Shown piece after piece: positions 1-5,385 of a stretch of 9,698 bases of DNA. A program made the position numbers and the translations under genes. The notes beneath the pieces were generated by a model that worked only from the letters and a program-made list of their open reading frames with translations, ran no database searches and had not been told where the DNA came from. Location of the stretch: the NCBI GenBank assembly GCA_013331015.1, contig DUHF01000129.1:1-9698 (forward strand), given 5' to 3'. The stretch is from Methanoregula sp. (GTDB lineage: Archaea; Halobacteriota; Methanomicrobia; Methanomicrobiales; Methanospirillaceae). The stretch's first letter is position 1; every line of letters starts with the position of its first letter.

Positions 1-87
1 TCTGCAGCGGGACTGCTGCCTGCACGGGTACGGGCAATAACCCTTTTTATTCCCGGCGCCGATATTCTCTACAGGAGTTTACTATGA
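1..87 (+). CDS. Possible 3' end of an upstream gene (partial)
   Basis: Reading from base 1 gives 28 codons ending in TGA at 85-87, with the C-terminus GADILYRSLL. That stop overlaps the prefoldin ATG (84-86) as ATGA, a common sign of translational coupling in archaeal operons. The alternative is the frame starting at base 2, which stops at 38-40, in which case 41-83 is a leader. I do not recognise either peptide. In euryarchaea, prefoldin beta often follows ribosomal protein L37Ae, RNA polymerase subunit P and the KEOPS Pcc1 gene, but neither reading clearly matches the end of those proteins. The call rests mainly on the ATGA overlap. Confidence 0.25.
   Translation, partial: SAAGLLPARVRAITLFIPGADILYRSLL
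73..77 (+). promoter_or_regulatory. Ribosome binding site of prefoldin beta
   Basis: AGGAG lies six bases before the ATG at 84. The same frame is open back to the window edge, so this Shine-Dalgarno sequence is what fixes the start at 84. Confidence 0.6.
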
Positions 88-446
88 ACAATATCTCACC
101 TAAAGTTCAGAACCAGATCGGGATGCTCCAGCAGATCCAGCAGCAGCTCCAGACCATCCTCCAGCAGAAAGCCCAGTACGAGATGGCCATCCGCGAGGCA
201 AACCGCGCAAAGGAAGAGATCAGCGACTCTCCCGATGACGCGGTCATGTACCTGAGCGTCGGCACGGTCATGATGCAGAAGAAGAAGGAGGTCATTGACG
301 CAAAACTCAACGAGAAGGTCGAGACCCTCGAACTCCGCGTCAAGTCCTTAGAAAAACAGGAGAAGATGCTCCAGGGCAAGTTCGAGCAGCTCCAGGGCCA
401 GATCAAGGCGGCAATCGAGGGTAAGGGCGCCCCGATTGCAGAATAA
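84..446 (+). CDS. pfdB: Prefoldin subunit beta
   Basis: Beta subunit of archaeal prefoldin, the ATP-independent cytosolic chaperone (two alpha and four beta subunits) whose coiled-coil tentacles hold unfolded proteins and pass them to the thermosome. The 120-residue product has the family's usual length and form: an N-terminal helix rich in Gln (about residues 5-35, with QQIQQQLQTILQQK), a central hairpin segment around DDAVMYLSVGTVMMQKKKEV (residues 51-70) that would form the beta strands, and a C-terminal helix (about 75-112) with LELRVKSLEKQEKMLQGK. Heptad patterns in both helices fit the antiparallel coiled coil. The start has a good AGGAG site. The HD hydrolase gene follows after 56 bp on the same strand. 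No promoter is visible directly upstream, so it is probably transcribed with whatever precedes it. Confidence 0.93.
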   Translation: MNNISPKVQNQIGMLQQIQQQLQTILQQKAQYEMAIREANRAKEEISDSPDDAVMYLSVGTVMMQKKKEVIDAKLNEKVETLELRVKSLEKQEKMLQGKFEQLQGQIKAAIEGKGAPIAE

Positions 447-502
447 TCCTATTTTCTCAACCAAATCAAAACGCTCATACTCTCCAACAAACCAGTTCTG
501 GT

Positions 503-1099
503 ATGAACCGGCTGGCAGATTTTCTGACCGTTGATCCTGCCCACCGGCTCCTTGTCATCAAGTCGGCCGCAGATCATGCCTCCCGCGCCCATAGGGGGCA
601 GTTCCGGAAAGACCAGAAGACCCCCTATATCACGCATCCGGCCCGGGTAGCGGGGCTGGTTGGGACATTCAATGGCTCGCATGCTGCCATCATCGCTGCA
701 TGGCTTCACGATGTGTACGAGGACTGTTCCCCGGAATGGCTCGTGGCAACGGACAAACTGATCGCACATCTCCCGCTACCGGTCGATGACCGGCAGGAAA
801 TTGCCGGGATAGTCGAAGCCCTGACCAAGAAGAACACGATCTCAAAAAAAAGCGCCCGGCTCTCCGACAGCATTGAACGGATTCTTGATGCACCTCCCGA
901 AGCAACGCTCGTCAAGATCTGCGACCGGATTGACAACCTCCTTGACTCGGCTGACCGGAACGGCGGGTTCACGAAACATTACCTTGAATCCACCGATGAG
1001 ATCATTGACAGGCTCTCGGTCCGGGCTTCGCTTTACGGGTACGATACCGCGCTTGGAATCCTTGTCCAGATCCGGAACTCGAACCTGAAAAAATTGTGA
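503..1099 (+). CDS. SpoT/MESH1-type HD-domain phosphohydrolase
   Basis: A 198-residue stand-alone HD hydrolase of the RelA/SpoT hydrolase branch. Visible motifs are AHRGQFRKDQKTPYITHP (residues 29-46), AAWLHDVYED (65-74) and KICDRIDNL (138-146). They supply the metal ligands H45, H69, D70 and D141, the catalytic pair E73-D74, and N145. The spacing H45 to H69 (24 residues) and D141 to N145 (4) matches SpoT-type hydrolases. No synthetase, TGS or ACT domain follows, so this is a small alarmone-hydrolase type like MESH1. Family members remove pyrophosphate from (p)ppGpp or act on NADPH; the substrate here is not shown by the sequence. The ATG at 503 has only a weak ribosome site. The gene may be read through from prefoldin. 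Its stop lies 8 bp from the stop of the convergent LeuA-like gene. Confidence 0.85.
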   Translation: MNRLADFLTVDPAHRLLVIKSAADHASRAHRGQFRKDQKTPYITHPARVAGLVGTFNGSHAAIIAAWLHDVYEDCSPEWLVATDKLIAHLPLPVDDRQEIAGIVEALTKKNTISKKSARLSDSIERILDAPPEATLVKICDRIDNLLDSADRNGGFTKHYLESTDEIIDRLSVRASLYGYDTALGILVQIRNSNLKKL

Positions 1100-1107
1100 T
1101 AGGGAAG

Positions 1108-2652
1108 TTATGCCCGGTTGATCGTGTTCACGGCATTGACCAGGGCCTCGACCGAGGAGAGGACGATATCGTCCCCGCTCGCGCTGGCATCAAAGATCTT
1201 CCCCTGCTCGTCCTCGACTGCGATGGTGACGTGGCACATGGCGTCAGATCCCCCGGAGATCGCCTCGATGTTGAACTCCTTGAGCACGAGTTTTGAAGGG
1301 GTGATCCCGAGGATGGCGTTCAGGGCGGCGTCAACGGGGCCGTTTCCAACTGCCGAGAAGACATGTTCCTTGCCATTCACGATCGCCTTGACGCTGGCTG
1401 TCGGGATGACGTGGTTGCCGGTCATGATGGCGATGTCCTCTAAGCTGAACACCTTGTTGTTCAGCTCGATGCCCATGATGCTCTCGGCAATCTCGTACAG
1501 GTCAGCGTCGGTCACGCGCTTGCCGCGGTTTGCGATGGCCTTGACCTTCTCGATGATCGCGTCAAGCTGCGGGTCGCTGGGATCGATGTGGACCTCGGAA
1601 AGCATCTGGCGGACGGCATGCCGGCCCACGTGTTTGCCGAGTGTCAGCCGGCGGCGGTGCCCGACCATCTCCGGTGTCATGATGCCCGGTTCGAACGTGG
1701 CCGCATTTTTCATGATCCCGTGCGAGTGAATGCCGCTCTCGTGGGAGAAGACGTTCTCGCCCACAACCGGTTGTATCGGGGGGATGCCCAGACCGGAGAA
1801 CCGGGAGATGAGGCGCGAGGTCTCTACGAGCCGTGCCTTGACGATTCCGGTTTTGATCTGGTACATCGACTCCATGATCATCACGGTCTGGGCAAGGTCG
1901 GCATTGCCGGCCCGTTCCCCAAGACCATTGACGGTCACCTGCACCTGGGATGCTCCGGCTTCGACTGCGGCGATCGTGTTTGCTACCGCAAGCCCGAAGT
2001 CGTTGTGGCAATGGACATCGATAGGGCATTTAACCTCCCGGTTGATCCGGGTGATCAGGGTCTTCATCGCCGAGGGTGAGATGACTCCGACCGTGTCCGG
2101 CACGTTGATGATCGTGGCCCCGGCATCGGCTGCCGTCCGGAACACCTCGATAAGATAGTCCCAGTCCGTTCGTGTGGCATCCATTGCCGAGAACATGCAA
2201 CTGTCGGAGCGTTTCCGGATGTAGCCGATGATATCGGCCGTGATCTCGAGGACCTCCTTTTTGCTCTTGTTGATGGTGTTCTCCCGCTGGACGTCGGAAG
2301 TCGGGATGAAGACGTGAACCATATCAACATTGCAGTCAAGGCAGGTGTCGACATCGTTTTTCGTTGAGCGGGCAAGCCCGCAGATCTTCGATTCCAGGCC
2401 GAGGTTCCTGATCGCGGTTACGGTCTCCTTCTCGGCTTTTGAGGATGCAGGAAATCCGGCTTCGATGGCGTGGACACCGATGGCTGAGAGCTGACGGGCA
2501 ATCTCGATCTTCTGTTCAAAGGTGAATGCTATCCCCGGGGTTTGTTCTCCGTCCCGGAGCGTGGTATCAAAAACAGTCACATTTTCACGGGCGTCGCTAT
2601 CGGTGAAGAAAGCGATCCCCCGCAATATCCTTGCGAGTAACCATGCTAACAT
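1108..2652 (-). CDS. leuA: 2-isopropylmalate synthase-like acyltransferase (LeuA family)
   Basis: DRE-TIM metallolyase that condenses acetyl-CoA with a 2-oxo acid, most likely 2-oxoisovalerate in leucine synthesis. From the ATG at 2652 it has 514 residues. The catalytic barrel starts at VFDTTLRDGEQTPG (27-40, with R33 and D34). Metal ligands sit in VHCHND (213-218), followed by NGLGERAGN (242-250), GENVFSHESGIHSHG (298-312) and PEMVGHRRRLTLGKH (327-341). A LeuA regulatory domain follows (about 383-514), with GNGPVDAALNAI and SGGSDAMCHVTI. ICGLARS, NVPDTVGV and the HSHG motif favour LeuA over citramalate synthase (CimA) or AksA, but these paralogues are hard to separate by eye. FSAMDATRTD has Met158 where relatives have Glu. 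The start is doubtful: the TATA box at 2668-2675 predicts transcription from about 2645, inside this frame, so TTG 2625 or GTG 2580 (490 residues, beginning VTVFDTTLRDGEQ) may be real. Confidence 0.85.
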   Translation of the reverse strand: MLAWLLARILRGIAFFTDSDARENVTVFDTTLRDGEQTPGIAFTFEQKIEIARQLSAIGVHAIEAGFPASSKAEKETVTAIRNLGLESKICGLARSTKNDVDTCLDCNVDMVHVFIPTSDVQRENTINKSKKEVLEITADIIGYIRKRSDSCMFSAMDATRTDWDYLIEVFRTAADAGATIINVPDTVGVISPSAMKTLITRINREVKCPIDVHCHNDFGLAVANTIAAVEAGASQVQVTVNGLGERAGNADLAQTVMIMESMYQIKTGIVKARLVETSRLISRFSGLGIPPIQPVVGENVFSHESGIHSHGIMKNAATFEPGIMTPEMVGHRRRLTLGKHVGRHAVRQMLSEVHIDPSDPQLDAIIEKVKAIANRGKRVTDADLYEIAESIMGIELNNKVFSLEDIAIMTGNHVIPTASVKAIVNGKEHVFSAVGNGPVDAALNAILGITPSKLVLKEFNIEAISGGSDAMCHVTIAVEDEQGKIFDASASGDDIVLSSVEALVNAVNTINRA

Positions 2653-2667
2653 AGTGAGTAGCCGGAT

Positions 2668-2675
2668 TATTTAAA
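2668..2675 (-). promoter_or_regulatory. TATA box of the leuA-like gene
   Basis: On the minus strand this reads TTTAAATA, a good archaeal box A. Using the usual 22-24 bp to the start site, transcription would begin near 2645, just inside the ATG at 2652. The site therefore bears on the choice of start codon. No other strong box is seen closer to the gene. Confidence 0.5.
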
Positions 2676-2883
2676 CAATCGCTGCACCACACCGGAAAAT
2701 GAGCAGAGAACCAAAAACAGCCCCCGGAAGAATCCGTGATCTTTCCGGCACGGGCGGGAACCTGTGTAAAGGGGGGAACATCCCTGTTTCACCCTCAATA
2801 CAATCTGCGCATTTTTAAAAAAAACCACAAACCGGGTCTCTTTCTTGGTTTTTTCCCCCAAAAACCGGGTCGTGTTACGATAC
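2676..2883. other. Intergenic region between leuA and the tRNAs
   Basis: I see no credible gene here. Short frames on both strands lack ribosome sites and family motifs. The region holds an inverted repeat, CCGGAAA at 2692-2698 against TTTCCGG at 2742-2748 (with another CCGGAA at 2724-2729), an A/T-rich stretch at 2809-2825, and a direct repeat AAACCGGGTC at 2829-2838 and 2862-2871. Confidence 0.5.
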
Positions 2884-2891
2884 GTTTAATA
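2884..2891 (+). promoter_or_regulatory. Probable TATA box of the tRNA-Tyr/tRNA-Asp transcript
   Basis: GTTTAATA lies 31-38 bases before the first base of mature tRNA-Tyr. That would start transcription about 7-9 bases upstream of the tRNA, leaving a short 5' leader for RNase P. It is the only box-A-like sequence at a suitable distance. Confidence 0.45.
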
Positions 2892-2921
2892 CAGAATTAT
2901 CCCTACATTATTAGGCAGTGC

Positions 2922-3027
2922 CCCGCCTTAACTCAGCCTGGTAGAGTGCGCGGCTGTAGATTGGTTTACCGTCAAAGGTAACTGCGCGGCTACCGCGATG
3001 TCCCCGGTTCGAATCTGGGAGGCGGGA
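2922..3027 (+). tRNA. tRNA-Tyr(GTA) with a 32-nt intron
   Basis: Folded by hand. The acceptor stem CCCGCCT (2922-2928) pairs fully with AGGCGGG (3020-3026), with discriminator A3027. The D stem is ACTC/GAGT (2931-2934, 2944-2947). The anticodon stem is CGCGG/CCGCG (2949-2953, 2993-2997). The T arm is CCCGG-TTCGAAT-CTGGG (3003-3019). The anticodon GTA is at 2956-2958, preceded by C and T33. C1-G72 and A73 are the usual archaeal tRNA-Tyr identity elements. The two exons (2922-2959 and 2992-3027) make a 74-nt tRNA; the intron lies between positions 37 and 38, the standard archaeal site. No CCA is encoded (ATT follows). tRNA-Asp follows after 19 nt and probably shares the transcript. Confidence 0.95.
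2960..2991 (+). other. tRNA-Tyr intron with bulge-helix-bulge splice sites
   Basis: The central helix CTGT (2954-2957) pairs with GCGG (2986-2989), including G-U pairs. It is flanked by two three-base bulges, AGA (2958-2960) and CTA (2990-2992). Cutting after the second base of each bulge gives junctions 2959/2960 and 2991/2992, which restore a seven-base anticodon loop. Inside the intron, TTACC (2966-2970) pairs with GGTAA (2977-2981). The outer intron helix next to the 5' bulge is weak, so this is a slightly relaxed motif for the archaeal splicing endonuclease EndA. Confidence 0.85.
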
Positions 3028-3046
3028 TTAACTGTACCAAAAAAGT

Positions 3047-3119
3047 GCCCAGGTAGTGTAGTGGCCTATCATGATTGCCTGTCACGCAATCGACTCGGAT
3101 TCGAATTCCGACCTGGGCG
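3047..3119 (+). tRNA. tRNA-Asp(GTC)
   Basis: A 73-nt cloverleaf without an intron. The acceptor GCCCAGG (3047-3053) pairs with CCTGGGC (3112-3118), with discriminator G3119. The anticodon stem ATTGC/GCAAT (3074-3078, 3086-3090) encloses CTGTCAC with anticodon GTC at 3081-3083. The T arm is TCGGA-TTCGAAT-TCCGA (3095-3111). The D stem is short (GTG/CAT, with one G-U pair). G1-C72 and G73 fit archaeal tRNA-Asp. CCA is not encoded. An oligo-T terminator follows within 8 bases. Confidence 0.96.
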
Positions 3120-3126
3120 TTGCCTA

Positions 3127-3141
3127 TTTTTTTGTTTTTTT
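3127..3141 (+). terminator. Double oligo-T terminator after tRNA-Asp
   Basis: Two runs of seven T (3127-3133 and 3135-3141) separated by one G begin eight bases after the tRNA. Oligo-T tracts without a hairpin are the usual intrinsic terminator for archaeal RNA polymerase. Confidence 0.75.
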
Positions 3142-3270
3142 CTAATTCCCCTGTCTGTTTTCCTGTCCTGAAAACCCCCCCTTCTCCTGTCAGGAAAGTA
3201 GTTGGGATGGTGAGACATTTCCTGCTGGTCTTTGCATTACCATTCCCACCTTTGAGATTCCGGGTGCAGG

Positions 3271-3278
3271 TTTTATCT
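3271..3278 (+). promoter_or_regulatory. TATA box of the Cache lipoprotein gene
   Basis: TTTTATCT occupies -31 to -24 relative to the A of the ATG at 3302. This predicts transcription at or within a base or two of the start codon, i.e. a leaderless mRNA. No good Shine-Dalgarno sequence is seen before 3302, which fits. The same octamer precedes the minus-strand lipoprotein gene at 5099. Confidence 0.5.
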
Positions 3279-3301
3279 TTTTTCAAAGGCAACGCTACTT
3301 C

Positions 3302-3886
3302 ATGAAACGTTCTCTCTTTGCGGGGATCCTCGTATCTGGTCTCCTCATCATTCTTCTCTTCGCTGCTGGATGTACCCAGCCTTCCACCCCCTCAGCAAAC
3401 CCCGCCACTCCATCAGTCACCCCCTCCCTCGCGGCAGATCCGGTGCCGCAGGGCTCCTCCAAGGAAGAGATGGTTGCCTTTGTTCAGGAAGCTACGGCCT
3501 ATGCAAAAGCCAATGGCAGGGAAAAAGCCCTTGCTGAGTTCTCCAATCCCAAAGGATCGTTCTTCCGGGGCGATCTCTATGTCTATGCCTATGACTATAA
3601 CGGGCTCACCATCGCACACCCTGTCAACCCGGAAAAGATCGGGGTCAACCGTCTCGAGGAGCGGGATGCAGAAGGCAAGCTCTTCATCCGCGAGCTGATG
3701 GACGCGAGCACTGACGGTACCGGGTTTGTCGAATTTACCTATATCAACCCAACGCATAACAACCGTTTGGAACGAAAACTCGGGTACGTGGAGCAGGTTG
3801 ACGATGACTGGTGGCTTGGCTCGGGAATTTACTTTGGGCCGGTTGAATCGTCCCTGACGGATCCAGCAGAGAAGCCGGATGAGTAA
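3302..3886 (+). CDS. Lipoprotein with a single Cache-type sensor domain
   Basis: A 194-residue exported lipoprotein. Residues 1-24 form a lipoprotein signal: MKRS, a hydrophobic core (5-20) and lipobox FAAGC with lipidated C24. A Pro/Ser/Thr-rich linker follows (25-50). Residues 54-178 look like a single-Cache (sCache_2-like) domain: a long first helix (EEMVAFVQEATAYAKANG), then GSFFRGDLYVYAYDYNGLTIAHP (86-108), FIRELMDAST (128-137), FVEFTYINP (142-150) and VEQVDDDWWLGSGIY (163-177). Cache domains bind small ligands outside the cell. Here there is no transmitter or membrane helix after it, so it is a free, anchored binding domain that may hand its ligand to a partner or act alone. The gene is a single transcription unit, convergent with the cysteine-cluster gene. 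The family is fairly sure; ligand and partner are unknown. Confidence 0.8.
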   Translation: MKRSLFAGILVSGLLIILLFAAGCTQPSTPSANPATPSVTPSLAADPVPQGSSKEEMVAFVQEATAYAKANGREKALAEFSNPKGSFFRGDLYVYAYDYNGLTIAHPVNPEKIGVNRLEERDAEGKLFIRELMDASTDGTGFVEFTYINPTHNNRLERKLGYVEQVDDDWWLGSGIYFGPVESSLTDPAEKPDE

Positions 3887-3929
3887 CCGGGTTTCTATCC
3901 CCGGTCACAATCTCATTTTTCTGATCCTT

Positions 3930-3937
3930 AAAAAAAA
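3930..3937 (-). terminator. Oligo-T terminator after the cysteine-cluster gene
   Basis: A run of eight A on the plus strand (T8 on the minus strand) starts directly after the TGA stop at 3938-3940. A shorter T5 at 3916-3920 could serve the convergent Cache lipoprotein gene on the plus strand. Confidence 0.6.
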
Positions 3938-4411
3938 TCACTGGACCCGGTACCCTTTTTCTGCAAGAAACGCCGCAATCCATGGTTCAGCCTCTGCATC
4001 TGACTTCGGTCGTTTCCGGGTGATCTCGTTGTCCCAGATGTGCCGGAGATCCGGATCATCGGAATGCAGGTCGAGGGTGCCCCTCACTGTCCCGGCAGGT
4101 TTGCCAGACCGATCCGAGATTCGCATCACCACACAGCGGTAGAACTTGCACTGCGCCGGGCTGTCCCGGTGGATCGTGCAGCGGAGAAGGTCGCCGTCAG
4201 GGCGCAGGAAGCGGCATGCAGACGGGTGGGCATCGGGAAACGAGTGATCCACAAAGATCCGGCGCTTGTCCTCGTCCACTTCGGCCGTGAACGCTGTCCC
4301 GGTCGAGACACATTCGCAGTCGAAGGTAAAATTCCCGGTCTGGCGTTCGATAACAATATAGTCGCCAAGGGCCATGCAGCAGGATCCGCATTGCCGGCAG
4401 TTGAAGACCAT
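3938..4411 (-). CDS. YkgJ-type CxxCxxCC cysteine cluster protein
   Basis: A 157-residue cytosolic protein. It starts MVFNCRQCGSCC, the family signature CxxCxxCC at residues 5, 8, 11 and 12. Further cysteines at 32, 34, 66, 78, 88 and 93, including CRFL (66-69), CTIHRDSPAQC (78-88) and YRC (91-93), complete the pattern of the YkgJ (UPF0153) family, thought to bind zinc or an iron-sulfur cluster. No function is established. The frame is open to 4501, but the ATG at 4411 is preferred: GGAG sits eight bases upstream, the conserved motif begins five residues in, and an A/T-rich TATA-like element lies at 4437-4446. The gene follows the minus-strand lipoprotein after 58 bp but appears to have its own promoter. 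Confidence 0.82.
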   Translation of the reverse strand: MVFNCRQCGSCCMALGDYIVIERQTGNFTFDCECVSTGTAFTAEVDEDKRRIFVDHSFPDAHPSACRFLRPDGDLLRCTIHRDSPAQCKFYRCVVMRISDRSGKPAGTVRGTLDLHSDDPDLRHIWDNEITRKRPKSDAEAEPWIAAFLAEKGYRVQ

Positions 4412-4436
4412 CGGACTCTCTCCAAACCTTTTTTTT

Positions 4437-4446
4437 GGAAAATAAA
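4437..4446 (-). promoter_or_regulatory. Likely TATA box of the cysteine-cluster gene
   Basis: On the minus strand this reads CATTTATTTT. It lies 26-35 bases before the ATG at 4411, predicting a very short leader that keeps only the GGAGAG ribosome site. The CG palindrome at 4451-4462 abuts it on the upstream side. Confidence 0.4.
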
Positions 4447-4450
4447 TGGA

Positions 4451-4462
4451 CCGCGCGCGCGG
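4451..4462. repeat. CCGCGCGCGCGG palindrome
   Basis: A perfect 12-base palindrome containing five CG steps, between the stop of the minus-strand lipoprotein gene (4470) and the TATA-like box of the next gene. It could be the stem of a terminator for the upstream gene, since T-rich sequence follows it on the minus strand, or an operator for the downstream gene. Confidence 0.6.
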
Positions 4463-4469
4463 GGCAGTA

Positions 4470-5099
4470 TCAGTGGATCCTGGCCGCAGCCTTCTCTGCA
4501 ATGTCTTTTAAGGTCTCGTAATCCGTGCTCGTACCGGCCATTGTTATCCGCTCGAATGCGTTCTTCTTGGTGAAGATGACCGTGTAGGTGACCTGGCCTT
4601 CATCCGGGGTATTGGTCATGCGGTAGGCGATGCTCCGGTCGCCGATGGTGGGGAAGGGGATCTCGTACGGGGAGGAGAACGGTGTCGGTCCCTCGGACAA
4701 TGCGATTTTTTCAAGCGTAAAGACCTTGTTCATATTTTCGGCCGGGAAGATATTGATGGACTGCCGGATCCGAGTCTGGTCGGTTCTGGTGCGTCCAGTG
4801 CGGTCGAATGTAACAAAGTAGCCCTGTCTCCAGCCGAGATCGCGGGTGAGCTGGCTGACCTCGGGCGAAGTCATGACCGAGCGGTCCCGCAGGACGTAAT
4901 CGGAGGGGAGATCGGCAAGCTGGAGCGCCATATCGGCAACCTGCACGGTTGCCCGTGTGCTCTCCGGTGTCGGAATAGTGGTGGGTTCTGGCGATGGTGC
5001 TGCAGGTGTCAGGGGGGGCTCGGCGGCCGGGCTCGTACAACCGGTTGCGCTGGCGAGGATGAGGATAATGAGGAAGAAAGCACCAGGAACGTACTGCAT
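4470..5099 (-). CDS. Secreted lipoprotein of unknown family
   Basis: A 209-residue lipoprotein from the ATG at 5099. The signal peptide MQYVPGAFFLIILILASATGC ends at the lipobox ATGC with C21. A Pro/Thr/Ser linker (22-50) is followed by a globular domain (about 51-209) with ALQLADLPSDYVLRDRSV (58-75), GYFVTFDR (93-100), SINIFPAENMNKVF (114-127), PTIGDRSIAYRM (150-161) and VTYTVIFTKKNAFERITM (170-187), which looks like alternating beta strands with a closing helix. I do not recognise a family. The frame is open upstream to 5186, with another ATG at 5111. The ATG at 5099 is preferred because it has GGTG six bases before it, lies at leaderless distance from the TATA box at 5122-5129, and leaves a normal signal peptide. 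It is divergent from the zinc-ribbon/PH gene. Confidence 0.75.
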   Translation of the reverse strand: MQYVPGAFFLIILILASATGCTSPAAEPPLTPAAPSPEPTTIPTPESTRATVQVADMALQLADLPSDYVLRDRSVMTSPEVSQLTRDLGWRQGYFVTFDRTGRTRTDQTRIRQSINIFPAENMNKVFTLEKIALSEGPTPFSSPYEIPFPTIGDRSIAYRMTNTPDEGQVTYTVIFTKKNAFERITMAGTSTDYETLKDIAEKAAARIH

Positions 5100-5121
5100 A
5101 TCGTACACCATGGCAAACCCA

Positions 5122-5129
5122 AGATAAAA
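5122..5129 (-). promoter_or_regulatory. TATA box of the minus-strand lipoprotein gene
   Basis: On the minus strand this reads TTTTATCT, the same octamer as before the Cache lipoprotein gene. It lies at -30 to -23 from the ATG at 5099, again predicting a leaderless or nearly leaderless mRNA. AACCACTACC (5131-5140 on the minus strand) sits directly upstream at the BRE position. Confidence 0.5.
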
Positions 5130-5376
5130 TGGTAGTGGTTCTCCCAGGAGCAGGATTAAATTGGCAAAAGGAATGCGTGACCGCAAACAGGAAATTCAGG
5201 AGATTCGGTATCCTGCCTGATGCAGACCCTGCTCCTGCTACCCGTTTTTTCCCATTCCCACGTTTTGTTGTGAACAACACGGAAACGTCATGGAAATCCG
5301 AATATATCCTCGAGACCCAGAGCCCGCTGTGTTCATTTATTCGTTCATTCAACCCGGGAGTACCGGAAATCCATCG
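5130..5376. other. Core of the divergent intergenic region with a central inverted repeat
   Basis: The whole gap between the two divergent starts is 5100-5438 (339 bases). I see no supported gene: the plus-strand frame 5129-5380 has no ribosome site, promoter or recognisable composition. Near the middle is an interrupted palindrome (5261-5287). Outside it lie the two promoters, at 5122-5129 (minus) and 5377-5385 (plus). Confidence 0.55.
5261..5287. repeat. Inverted repeat midway between divergent promoters
   Basis: TGTTGT (5266-5271) and ACAACA (5274-5279) form a perfect 6-2-6 palindrome. Outer arms CGTTT (5261-5265) and AAACG (5283-5287) extend it to 11 paired bases with one three-base interruption (CGG, 5280-5282). 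It lies about 150-160 bp from each start codon. It is a candidate operator for both genes. Confidence 0.55.
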
Positions 5377-5385
5377 ATAAATATC
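5377..5385 (+). promoter_or_regulatory. Probable TATA box of the zinc-ribbon/PH gene
   Basis: ATAAATATC lies about 54-62 bases before the ATG at 5439. Transcription would begin near 5406-5410, leaving a leader of about 30 bases that includes a weak GTGGT ribosome site (5431-5435). Confidence 0.45.

Noticed and set aside
1118..1729. Long plus-strand frame opposite the LeuA-like gene
   Set aside because: It is antisense to a gene with clear family motifs, has low-complexity Ser/Met/Thr content and no ribosome site.
2667..2861. 64-codon minus-strand frame upstream of the leuA-like gene
   Set aside because: Overlaps the leuA TATA box and lacks a ribosome site or family resemblance.
3047..3119. 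tRNA-Asp as a possible integration site of a mobile element
   Set aside because: No second copy of the tRNA 3' end, integrase or element-like gene is seen in the window.
5129..5380. Plus-strand frame in the divergent intergenic region
   Set aside because: No ribosome site, overlaps the minus-strand promoter and the central palindrome, and the product has no recognisable features.
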